DNA from: VGJW01 sp035286125
Lineage (GTDB): Bacteria; Cyanobacteriota; Sericytochromatia; S15B-MN24; VGJW01
Length of the DNA: 20,836 nt
NCBI GenBank assembly: GCA_035286125.1
Contig: JAYKIS010000072.1
Location: forward strand, 1-20,836
Direction of reading: 5' to 3'
Of this stretch, positions 6,390 through 14,303 are shown in pieces (positions within the stretch are counted from its first letter, which is position 1; every line of letters begins with the position of its first letter). A program made the translations under genes and the position numbers. The notes beneath the pieces were generated by a model that was not told the DNA's origin, searched no databases, and saw nothing but the letters and a program-made list of their open reading frames with translations.

Positions 6390-8042
6390 GTGTCCGGCTT
6401 GTCGCATGGTGCGCTCGATCCCGAGCTGCGGGATGACGAGCCCTTCGATGACGGTGCCTTTGACCCGGTGGCAGCCGGTTCCCCGGGCATCCTCAGTTCG
6501 AGCACGGTCCATGACCGCACGCAGTTCGAGGCCAACTTCGATTTCGACGTGCTGCCGCCCGGCCCGGGCGTCCACAAGCGCTACGAGATCGATACGTGGT
6601 TCTTCGTGCCCCACACGATGGGCATCCACGAAGGGACCTATGGTCGGGACCAGTTCTTCTCGGACCTGACCAACTATCTGCGACTCAGGACCCCCGAGGA
6701 CGTGTCCTTCGAACGTCTGGATCCGGACCACTGGCATCTGCCCGCCCTCGATCGCTATCTGGCTGCCCACCTCGACACGTCGGCCCGGCAGCGGATGGTG
6801 GGTCTGGTGCAGCAGGAGATCCGGCTGTTCGGGTGCCTGATGAACACCCAGTTCAAGCGTCTGCTCCGCGAGACGGCCAGCAGCGAGGCCCTCGCGATGG
6901 TCGGTCGCCTGAAGTCGGTCCTCGATCGCTACCGTGCGGCTTATGTGCAACGTGTCCTGACGGAGCCCCTGCTCGTGGACCGGGAAGTCCGGCGGGCCCT
7001 GCGCCTGGTCGACGAGTACCTCTCCTATCGTTTCGAGGCCGTGGCGATTCGTTGTCTGCGGCCCATGGCCCGGGAGGGCGGTGCCTTGGCCACGGCTTTC
7101 CGGGCTTGGCTGGACGACGAGATTCGCCATCGGGCCGAGGCCGATCTCGTCAGGCTGGATGATGACGCGACGGCACCGGAGCAGGCCGAGCGCCTCAACT
7201 ATCGCCTGGGCCTGCTCAAGAAGTATGTCGCCGAGGTACTGTTCCTGCGCGTGGCCAGCGTCAAGCGCGAACGTCTCTACCGCAACGTGATCGCCGCCAT
7301 TGGCGCCGGTCTGGCGGCTGCGTGGGCGACCATGGCCGACATGCAGCGCCTCGCCATGATGAATGACCCTGACCTGGGCTACAGGCTCGTCGTGGTGCTG
7401 GCCATCGGTGTCGGAGCCTATATCTTCAAGGACCGCATCAAGGAGCTGACCCGCGAGTGGTTCAACGAGCGCCTGAAGAAGTACCTGCCGGATTTCGACC
7501 TGCGCCTGACCTTTCCGCTTTTCGATGCCGACGGCACGATGCGTGAGATCGCCCTGGGTTCTGCCCGCGAGTACATGCGCTTCCTGACGCGTGAGGCCCT
7601 GTCCCCGGACGTCCTTTTCATGCGCGATCTGGGCAATCGGCCCGACCTCGATCCCGAGCGCCATGAGACGATCATCCACTACAGCAAGCGGCTCAATTTC
7701 GAGGGCTTGCTCGGGGATCATCCCCTGCATCAGGTCCGCTACATCCGGGACGTGATGCGGCTCGATGTCTCCGAGTTCCTGCCCAAGCTTTCGGACCCTC
7801 GCAAGACGCTCGGGTACTACCATCCCGTGCGTGGACTGCAGACGCTCAAGGCGCCCCGGGTCTACCATGTCAATGTGGTCTTCCGATATGCCGTCAGCCA
7901 CCTGATCGGAACGCGGCGCATCCATCGGGACGTGTCGTACGAGCGGGTCCGGATCGTGATGGACAAGGAGGGGATCCTGCGCATCGACGCGGTCGTTCCG
8001 CGAGGCCAACTGGGCTATCTGGAGGGGGGCACGACACCGTGA
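6390..8042 (+). CDS. Unrecognised protein with two central membrane helices
   Basis: This 550-residue protein belongs to no family I can name. Residues ~1-300 are soluble and helix-rich with many charged residues, with an early aromatic stretch (YEIDTWFFVP, about 67-76). Two hydrophobic segments follow (about 301-323 and 331-348) with a short loop between them. The second ends at KDRIKEL, after which the ~200-residue C-terminal part is soluble and looks partly beta-stranded. There is no signal peptide, so both large domains are probably cytoplasmic with a membrane hairpin anchor. An in-frame TAG at 6378 makes GTG 6390 the earliest start; no ribosome binding site is visible. It follows phaC by 41 bp and its stop overlaps the start of the phosphate-transporter gene (GTGA), so its synthesis is coupled to phosphate transport. 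A regulatory or scaffold role is possible but unproven. Confidence 0.8.
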   Translation: MSGLSHGALDPELRDDEPFDDGAFDPVAAGSPGILSSSTVHDRTQFEANFDFDVLPPGPGVHKRYEIDTWFFVPHTMGIHEGTYGRDQFFSDLTNYLRLRTPEDVSFERLDPDHWHLPALDRYLAAHLDTSARQRMVGLVQQEIRLFGCLMNTQFKRLLRETASSEALAMVGRLKSVLDRYRAAYVQRVLTEPLLVDREVRRALRLVDEYLSYRFEAVAIRCLRPMAREGGALATAFRAWLDDEIRHRAEADLVRLDDDATAPEQAERLNYRLGLLKKYVAEVLFLRVASVKRERLYRNVIAAIGAGLAAAWATMADMQRLAMMNDPDLGYRLVVVLAIGVGAYIFKDRIKELTREWFNERLKKYLPDFDLRLTFPLFDADGTMREIALGSAREYMRFLTREALSPDVLFMRDLGNRPDLDPERHETIIHYSKRLNFEGLLGDHPLHQVRYIRDVMRLDVSEFLPKLSDPRKTLGYYHPVRGLQTLKAPRVYHVNVVFRYAVSHLIGTRRIHRDVSYERVRIVMDKEGILRIDAVVPRGQLGYLEGGTTP

Positions 8043-9682
8043 CGCCCTGGTTCCAGGCGCTCGGGGGACTGGGCCTGTTCCTGCTGTCGCTGCGCTTGCT
8101 CACGGGCGCGCTGGATCGGACCCTGTCGGACCGGTTCAAGTCCCTGTTCCGCCATCGCCTGCAGGCCCCGTGGGCCATGGGCGCCATGGGACTCGGGGCA
8201 ACTGTCGTGCTGCAAGCCAGCGCCGTGACCATCGTTGCAACCATGGGCCTGTTGCAGACGGGCTGGCTTGGTCTGGAGCAGGCCTTCTTCGCCATGCTCG
8301 GCGCGACCGTGGGGACGACGCTCAAGGCCTGGGTGGCCGCCAGTGCCCATTCCGCCGTCGGCCTGGCGCTGGTGGGGCTGACCAGCCTCGGGCTGGTGGC
8401 CGCGCGCTCCCAGCATCTGCGCGACCTGCTCGAGGCCGTGCTGGCCATCGGGCTCTTCCTCGCGGCCCTCGAGATGCTGGCGGGGGGATCGGCCGCCCTG
8501 CTGGTAGAGGCAGACCTGTTGTCGGCCATCGGCAGGCTCGACGGCACGGGTCTCGGGCCCCAACTGCTGGCCGTGCTGCTCGGCTTCGGCCTGACGGTGG
8601 CCATGCAGTCCTCGAGCTCGGTCGTCTTCCTGGCCATGGACCTGGCGGCCCGCGGCATTGTGGACCTGCCGGCCGGCGCGGCCTTGCTGCTGGGTGCCAA
8701 TGTCGGCACGGCCATCACGCCCCTGCTGGCATCCGTGGAATATGAGGCCCGCGTGCGTCAACTGGCGCTGAGCCATCTGTTGATCAAGGTCGCCGGTGTC
8801 TTCGGGGCCCTGATGATCTTTCCCTGGTTCCTCGATATCGTGACGGCACCGGTACGACACCTGTGGCCGGATGCAGCCATCGGTTGGCAGTTGGCCGCCT
8901 TTCACACGGGCTTCAATGGGGTCAACGCCCTGATCTGGGCGACACTCGCGGCCTTTGCCCTCAAGGCCGTGCGCTGGCTCTGGCCCGATCCCGAGTTGGA
9001 AGGTGCGCAGGCCTTGCCTCTGGCCGTGCGCAGGATGCTCGTCTCGGCGCCGGACCTGGCCTTGGCCGAGGCTCGGAGGCTGCTCGGCGACCTCAGGCAC
9101 ATGGTCCGGGATGTCATCGATCCTTGTCTTGAACGTATGTCGGGACGTGTGCATGATGCGCTGACGCGGCGCAGGGTGCGTTCATTCCGGGCCTTCGAAG
9201 CCGTTCGCGAGAGCCTGCTCGACCTGCTGATGCAGCTGGGCCAGAGGGCGCGCAGCCCCCATGTCCAGCTCGAGATTGGTATGATGCTTCGCGAGGCGGG
9301 CCAGTGCGGCATGCTGCACGACCTCGCCACGGATCTGGAGAGTCATCTGGTCACCGGCCTCATGGTGGATCGTCACCCGGTTCCAGCCGCGTTCCAGGCC
9401 GAAGTCGTCGCACTTCGGTCCGAACTGGACGCCTTCTGGCTGGCCGTGCTCTTTCCGGGCCAAGGGCAGGCGCCCTTACCCGATCTCGATGCGCGATTCG
9501 ATCGCATCGATCAGGAACTCGTGCAACACTTGCGTCTGGCCGACGGTCGCCACCATGGCTCCGATCTTTGGCTGCAGGACGCCGTGGCGCAGTTGCGCCA
9601 GATCTGCCTGTCCCTGCGTGGTCTTGTCCGGAATGCGGATCCGGGTACCACTGATGCCCATCCGCAAGGAGTGTCTGCCTGA
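8039..9682 (+). CDS. Na/Pi-cotransporter-family (NptA-like) protein with C-terminal PhoU-like domain
   Basis: This 547-residue protein has an inner-membrane transporter domain at residues ~1-330 and a soluble helical C-terminus (about 335-547) like the PhoU-type tail of this family. The family's inverted-repeat signature is visible twice. Repeat 2 has the canonical QSSSS (190-194) followed by GANVGT (219-224). Repeat 1 has QASA (59-62) and GATVGTTLKAW, so the first QSSS motif is altered. The known role is sodium-dependent phosphate movement, import in some bacteria and export/overflow in others. The GTG start overlaps the previous stop by 4 bp, and a strong GGAGGGG (8021-8027) lies inside the upstream gene, showing translational coupling. 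The next gene starts within this stop codon. The family is clear; transport direction and sodium dependence are inferred. Confidence 0.85.
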   Translation: MTPWFQALGGLGLFLLSLRLLTGALDRTLSDRFKSLFRHRLQAPWAMGAMGLGATVVLQASAVTIVATMGLLQTGWLGLEQAFFAMLGATVGTTLKAWVAASAHSAVGLALVGLTSLGLVAARSQHLRDLLEAVLAIGLFLAALEMLAGGSAALLVEADLLSAIGRLDGTGLGPQLLAVLLGFGLTVAMQSSSSVVFLAMDLAARGIVDLPAGAALLLGANVGTAITPLLASVEYEARVRQLALSHLLIKVAGVFGALMIFPWFLDIVTAPVRHLWPDAAIGWQLAAFHTGFNGVNALIWATLAAFALKAVRWLWPDPELEGAQALPLAVRRMLVSAPDLALAEARRLLGDLRHMVRDVIDPCLERMSGRVHDALTRRRVRSFRAFEAVRESLLDLLMQLGQRARSPHVQLEIGMMLREAGQCGMLHDLATDLESHLVTGLMVDRHPVPAAFQAEVVALRSELDAFWLAVLFPGQGQAPLPDLDARFDRIDQELVQHLRLADGRHHGSDLWLQDAVAQLRQICLSLRGLVRNADPGTTDAHPQGVSA

Positions 9683-10320
9683 TGATCGCTGCCCTGATGC
9701 CCCGCGAGCGGAAGTTCTTCGACCTGCTCGAACTTTCGGCCCGCCAGATGCACCGTCGCGCCGAGTGCGTGGCCAAGCTGCTGCGCGAGCCCGATGACGC
9801 CCTGGTTGCCGAGATCAACGCCGAGCGGCGGGCGATGCACGGGGATCACACCGTGACGCACCAGATCATCGACCAGCTCAACGCTACCTTTGTGACCCCC
9901 ATCGATCGTGAGGACATCCACGCCCTCGCCTTCAAGCTCGATGACATCGTCAATACCATCCTGCTCCTCGGGGATCGCTTCGCGCTCTACGATGTCCGCC
10001 CGACGGGCGAGATGATCGAGCTGGTCGACCTGCTCGTCCGCTGTGCGAACGAAATCGTGGTCGGGCTGGAAAAGCTGCGCACGCCCCGACTGATGCGTGA
10101 AATCCAGGCGCACTGCGACCACATCTACAAGCTCGCCATCGATGCGGACGACCTGATGCGTCGTGCCCTGTCGAGCCTCTACGGCGAGCCGGTGCTGCAG
10201 CCTGCGGACGTCGTGGATCTGCTCAAGCGCCGTGAGGTCCTCGACCTGATCAAGAAGTCGGTCGAGCGTTGCGAAGTGATTGGCGACCTGCTGCACGGAG
10301 TGGCGGTCAAGCATGCCTGA
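9682..10320 (+). CDS. DUF47 / PhoU-like phosphate transport regulator
   Basis: This 212-residue all-helical cytosolic protein belongs to the DUF47 (PhoU_div) family, which is typically encoded next to Pit permeases and thought to modulate them. Family features are an N-terminal FFDLLELSA helix, the central TPIDREDIHALAFKLDDIVN segment (where DUF47 proteins carry 'FDRxDIxxLxxxLDDIxD'), and the C-terminal KKSVERCEVIGDLLHGVAVKHA helix. The acidic helices form the metal-binding bundle known for PhoU. The start codon shares one base with the previous stop (TGATG), and AAGGAG lies at 9666-9671. It overlaps the following permease gene by 8 bp. This is the normal DUF47-pit pair and the identification is firm. 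Together with the tail of the preceding protein, the operon carries two PhoU-like domains. Confidence 0.92.
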   Translation: MIAALMPRERKFFDLLELSARQMHRRAECVAKLLREPDDALVAEINAERRAMHGDHTVTHQIIDQLNATFVTPIDREDIHALAFKLDDIVNTILLLGDRFALYDVRPTGEMIELVDLLVRCANEIVVGLEKLRTPRLMREIQAHCDHIYKLAIDADDLMRRALSSLYGEPVLQPADVVDLLKRREVLDLIKKSVERCEVIGDLLHGVAVKHA

Positions 10321-11314
10321 GATGGCCTTGCTGATGCTGGGGCTGGTGGTCTTCCTGGCACTGGCCTTCGATTTCATCAACGGTTTCCACGACACGGCCA
10401 ATGCCATTGCCTGCTCCGTCTCCACGGGGGTCCTGACACCGCGCCTGGCCATCATCATGGCCGCGGTCATGAACCTGGCCGGAGCCATGTGGTCGACCAA
10501 GGTCGCGGCTACCATCGGCAAGGGCATCATCGACCCCTCGATGGCGACCTCGGCGCTGGTCATCGCGGCGCTTGTCTCGGCCATTGGCTGGAACCTGCTG
10601 ACGTGGTGGTGGGGGCTGCCCTCCAGCAGCAGTCACGCGCTCATCGGCGGCGTGATGGGGGCTGCCGTGGCCGGCCACGGCATCGGGGCCCTCAGGACCG
10701 AGGGCATCCTGAAGATCGTCCAGTCGCTCATTGCTTCGCCCATCCTCGGGTTCATGCTGGCCCTGTCGCTGATGGTCGGTCTGTTCTGGCTCTTCCGCGC
10801 CTGGATTCCCAGTGCGGTGAAATCGACCTTCCGACCCTTGCAGATTCTGGCCGCTGCCTTCATCTCGTTCACCCACGGGGCCAACGACGCCCAGAAGAGC
10901 ATGGGCATCATCCTGCTGGCGCTCATCGGGGCCCACCAGTTGCAGAGCGGGGATGGCGTCCCCTTCTGGGTCAAGGTCTCCTGCGCGCTGGCCATGGCGC
11001 TCGGGACCTCCGTGGGCGGATGGAAGATCATCAAGACCATGGGCTCGCGCGTGACCCGTCTCGAGCCCATCAACGGCTTTGCGGCCGATCTCGCCTCGGC
11101 GTCGATCATCCTTTCCGCGACCCAGTTGGGCCTTCCTGTCTCGACGACGCACGTTGCCGCCAGCTCGATCATGGGCGTGGGCTCGGCGCGCCGCGTCAGC
11201 GCCGTTCGCTGGGGCAAGGCCGGGGAGATGTTCGTGGCCTGGATCATCACGATTCCCATCACCTCGGCCATCGCGGCCATCGTCTACCTGTTGGCGCGGA
11301 TGCTGGTGGCCTGA
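10313..11314 (+). CDS. pit: Pit-family inorganic phosphate permease
   Basis: A 333-residue polytopic inner-membrane protein of the PiT family, which imports phosphate (usually as a neutral metal-phosphate complex with H+, or with Na+). Both family signatures are present: NGFHDTANAIA near residues 23-33 and FTHGANDAQKSMG near 186-198, with many hydrophobic helices between and after them. The ATG at 10313 is chosen over the out-of-context ATG at 10280 because only from here does the sequence look like Pit, and a GGAG-containing ribosome binding site precedes it by about 10 nt; ATG 10322 is a possible alternative. The gene overlaps the DUF47 gene by 8 bp. Low-affinity Pit systems are usually constitutive, so the nearby Pho-box-like sites raise the question of whether this one is co-regulated. 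Confidence 0.93.
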   Translation: MPEMALLMLGLVVFLALAFDFINGFHDTANAIACSVSTGVLTPRLAIIMAAVMNLAGAMWSTKVAATIGKGIIDPSMATSALVIAALVSAIGWNLLTWWWGLPSSSSHALIGGVMGAAVAGHGIGALRTEGILKIVQSLIASPILGFMLALSLMVGLFWLFRAWIPSAVKSTFRPLQILAAAFISFTHGANDAQKSMGIILLALIGAHQLQSGDGVPFWVKVSCALAMALGTSVGGWKIIKTMGSRVTRLEPINGFAADLASASIILSATQLGLPVSTTHVAASSIMGVGSARRVSAVRWGKAGEMFVAWIITIPITSAIAAIVYLLARMLVA

Positions 11315-11372
11315 AGCCTTGGGCGCGGGTACCGGCGCTCAGGGACCTTGGCCGCGCCAGGTCCGGCCTTGC

Positions 11373-14252
11373 GTGAGCCGAACTCGCCTGCTCGATCGGT
11401 TGCCCTTGGCCGAGACCGGAGGCCGGGTCGAGCTCATCGCCGGTGCCGGGGCAGGCAAGACGGTTCTGGCCGTAGCCTGGGCAGCGGCGCTGGACCTGCC
11501 GGTCGTCTGGGTGACGCTGGTTGCCCGGCATGCGGATCCCCACGCCCTTGCCTCGGCGCTTTGCGGCGCCGTCCGTCGTGTCCGGCCCGGCCTCGATGCA
11601 GCCGCGCAGGAGGTCCTCGCGCGCTCCGGTGGCGGCGGCCTGCATGGCGAGGAGGCGATGTGGTCCCTGGCCGGCGAGGTGCCGGTTGAGGAGCCTTGGG
11701 CGTGGGTTCTCGATGGCATCGAGGTCCTCGAGGACGCGCAGGATGCCGTCCGGATGATGGATGAGCTCTTGCGCCATCTGCCCGAGACCCATCTCGTCAT
11801 GCTTGCCGGCAGGCTGGCCTTCAGCGGTGCCGGCTGGCGCAAGGCTCGCCTCGAGGGTCGGCTGACGGGGCTCGATGGGACGTCGTTGCGCTTCTCGGCG
11901 GAGGATGTCCGCGATCTGGCGCGCCTGCTGGACCGCCCGGACGATGAGGGTGCCGTGGAGAGGGCGTTGCAACGGGCCTCAGGTTGGCCCCTGGGTGTCT
12001 CCCTCGTCCTGCGGGGCGACTCGGATCGTATGGCCTCGGATCTCGAGGGCTACCTCGTCGACGAGGTCCTGGCGGGCCTGTCGCCCGAAACGACGGCCTT
12101 GCTGGAAATCCTGGCCCCGCTGACTTGCATTCCGCCATCCCTCGTCCTCGGGTTGGGGGCGCGTGCCACGGCCTCCCGGATGACCGAGCTCGTTCGGCAG
12201 GGCGTCCTCCTGCCGCCGGCGGGTGACGGGGGATTTGTCGTGCCCGAGGCCCTGCGGGAGGTCCTGCTGGCTCGCCTCGATCGACGCGGGGCTCGCGACG
12301 CCGCGTGCGAGGCCCTGCTCGGCATGCTTCTGGACACGGGGCTCGAGGAAGAAGCCTATCACCTCGCGTGTGACCGGGGCGATCGTGTCCTTGCCGTGAC
12401 TCTGCTCGGACGGTTGGCGCCGGGATGGCTGGCCGAGGGCCTCCTGCATCGGACGCGGCGCGAACTGGCCGTATGGGACCGTCCCGGGGCCGAGCCTTCG
12501 GTGACGGTGTGCTGGCTCCGCGGCGAGCTTGCACGCGTCGAGGGCCGCTATCCGCAGGCGCTCGATGCCTTGGTCGAGGCCGCCGGATGTTCGGATGCCG
12601 TAACGCCGTGGCCGGCGCTCCTCCTCGTCGCGCGCGCGGGTGTCCACCTCGAGACGGTGGAGCCGCTGCTGGCTCAGGCTGCCCTGGACGAGGCCCAGCA
12701 ACTCGCGGGTGAAGGACCGCTCGCCCGCAGCCTGGGCCTCGCCCGCGCGGAGAATGCCCTTAACCTCGGCCAACCGGCCGAGGCGACTGCCTTGCTCGCG
12801 ACCTTGTCGGGCGACGACGCCGAAGTGCGCCTTGTCCGTGCTCGTCTGGCCCTGCGGACCGGTCGTCATGCCGAGGCAGCGACCCTGTTGCCGCTCGGGG
12901 CCGGACTATCGGGCAGGGGCGGTCATCGCAACCCCGAGCTCCTCCAGGCCTTGATTGCCTCCTGGGACGGTCGCCCGGCCGAGGCGCTCGACCGTGCCGA
13001 GGCTGTCGCCGCGGCTGCCGAGCGGGCGGCTTCACCCGTGACACGGGTGGTCGCCATGACGCGTGCCGGCCACGCCCTGGCGGCTCTGGAGCGACCCCGG
13101 GAGGCACGCAATCGCTACGCCGAGGCCCTGCGGCTCGTCACGCGCCTGGCCGTGCCACGCCTGGGGGCGGAGGCCGAATTGGGCCTTGGCCTGCTGGAAT
13201 CGTCCTCCTCGGGTGCCCTCGACCGACTCGAGCGTGCCGTGTTGCTGGGGCGGGAGACCGGCGATGTCTGGTTCGAGGCCCTTGCGGCCACCGCTTTGGC
13301 GCTCGCTGCGCCCGGGGCGGGACGAGGGGAGAACGGACGGCGCCTTGCCGAAGCCGTCGGTGATCCATGGTTGGCCGGCTTGCCCGAGGCGGGCGGTGCA
13401 GGATGGCTGCGCGGACGGTCTGTCGGGGATCCTGCAGGGGAGTCCGAAAGGGAGACTGCCCCGGCTCTTGTGGTTCGGACGCTGGGGGGCCTTGCGGTGC
13501 TCCGGGACGGCTTGCCGATACCGCCGCGTGCGTGGACGCGGGACAAGGCCCGGCAGTTGCTGGCCGTGCTCGCGGCCCATCCCGGGGAAGTCCTGCCCAA
13601 GGCGAGGCTGGTCGACATGCTCTGGCCAGAGCTGGATCCCGAACAGGCGGACGGGACCTTCCGCGTTGTCCTCAATGCCTTGCAGCGCATCCTCGAGCCG
13701 GATCGTCCCCCCAAGGCGGAGCCGCGCTTCGTGGTTCGCGAGGGGCCGGGCTACCGGCTGGCCGGCCCTCCTGATGTCGCGATCGATCTGACGGCGCTGT
13801 GGCGCCTCCTCGACCAGGCGCGTGCGATGCGCGATGACGATCCGGACCTCTTGCCCCTGCTGGCACGCCTGCCGGCCCATGCCCCCGGTGACTTCCTGCC
13901 CGAGATGGTCCTCGACGATCCGTGGTGCGACCGTCTGCGCGATCAGGTCGAGGCCGCCTTGAATGCCGCAGGCCTGCGCTGGGCGAGGTTGTCGTGGCAC
14001 GCGGGCGCGCTGGATCAGGCGGCAGCTGCCGCCGAGTTCCTCGTTGGGCGGGACGCTTCGCTCGAGGAAGCCTGGCGCCTGTGGATGGCCGTCCAGGCGC
14101 GGGTCGGTGAACGGTCGGCGGCCCTGCGCACCTGGGACCGTTGCGTCGCGGCCATGGACCGGGAATTGGACCAGTCCCCATCCGAGGCGACCGAGGCGAT
14201 GGCGAACGCGATTCGCGCGGGGCACTCCTTGCCCGATCCGTGGTCGGCGTAA
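11373..14252 (+). CDS. Large ATP-binding transcriptional regulator (MalT-like ATPase, TPR, OmpR-type winged helix, BTAD)
   Basis: This is a 959-residue one-component regulator. Residues 1-300 are a STAND/MalT-type NTPase with Walker A GAGAGKT (24-30) and Walker B WVLDG (111-115). Residues ~330-680 are Ala/Leu/Glu-rich helical repeats of TPR type, usually the ligand- or partner-sensing part. Residues ~700-800 form an OmpR/SARP-like winged helix (VRTLGGLAV start; KARLVDMLWPELD; ending GPGYRLAG). Residues ~803-945 are a bacterial transcriptional activator (BTAD) domain. The same parts occur in AfsR/SARP proteins, there with the DNA-binding domain first. The GTG at 11373 is chosen because homology-like sequence starts right after it; the ribosome binding site is weak, and TTG 11319 is an alternative. 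It lies 58 bp after pit and ends inside a Pho-box-like repeat. Targets are unknown; the flanking PHA, phosphate and acyl-CoA operons are plausible. Confidence 0.82.
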   Translation: MSRTRLLDRLPLAETGGRVELIAGAGAGKTVLAVAWAAALDLPVVWVTLVARHADPHALASALCGAVRRVRPGLDAAAQEVLARSGGGGLHGEEAMWSLAGEVPVEEPWAWVLDGIEVLEDAQDAVRMMDELLRHLPETHLVMLAGRLAFSGAGWRKARLEGRLTGLDGTSLRFSAEDVRDLARLLDRPDDEGAVERALQRASGWPLGVSLVLRGDSDRMASDLEGYLVDEVLAGLSPETTALLEILAPLTCIPPSLVLGLGARATASRMTELVRQGVLLPPAGDGGFVVPEALREVLLARLDRRGARDAACEALLGMLLDTGLEEEAYHLACDRGDRVLAVTLLGRLAPGWLAEGLLHRTRRELAVWDRPGAEPSVTVCWLRGELARVEGRYPQALDALVEAAGCSDAVTPWPALLLVARAGVHLETVEPLLAQAALDEAQQLAGEGPLARSLGLARAENALNLGQPAEATALLATLSGDDAEVRLVRARLALRTGRHAEAATLLPLGAGLSGRGGHRNPELLQALIASWDGRPAEALDRAEAVAAAAERAASPVTRVVAMTRAGHALAALERPREARNRYAEALRLVTRLAVPRLGAEAELGLGLLESSSSGALDRLERAVLLGRETGDVWFEALAATALALAAPGAGRGENGRRLAEAVGDPWLAGLPEAGGAGWLRGRSVGDPAGESERETAPALVVRTLGGLAVLRDGLPIPPRAWTRDKARQLLAVLAAHPGEVLPKARLVDMLWPELDPEQADGTFRVVLNALQRILEPDRPPKAEPRFVVREGPGYRLAGPPDVAIDLTALWRLLDQARAMRDDDPDLLPLLARLPAHAPGDFLPEMVLDDPWCDRLRDQVEAALNAAGLRWARLSWHAGALDQAAAAAEFLVGRDASLEEAWRLWMAVQARVGERSAALRTWDRCVAAMDRELDQSPSEATEAMANAIRAGHSLPDPWSA

Positions 14253-14264
14253 CGATCCTGTAAC
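14247..14264 (+). promoter_or_regulatory. Degenerate Pho-box-like repeats upstream of the acyl-CoA ligase operon
   Basis: GCGTAAC (14247-14253, 5/7 match) and CTGTAAC (14258-14264, perfect) are spaced by 11 bp, as at the other two sites. The regulator gene's TAA stop lies inside the first copy, exactly as at 4387. No good -10 is visible at the expected distance; TCGAAC (14280-14285) is a poor candidate. The ligase gene starts at 14304. Confidence 0.5.
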
Positions 14265-14303
14265 GCCGTGCCCTGAAGGTCGAACCAAAGGGAGGACCGA
14301 CCG

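Noticed and set aside
10280..10312. Earlier ATG for the Pit permease
   Set aside because: The 11 extra residues are Cys/Trp/Arg-containing and unlike Pit N-termini; ATG 10313 has a better-placed ribosome binding site.
11079..11372. N-terminal extension of the large regulator back into the pit gene
   Set aside because: The extra residues are Arg/Pro/Ser-rich antisense-like sequence overlapping the pit coding frame. Regulator-like sequence begins only at the GTG 11373.
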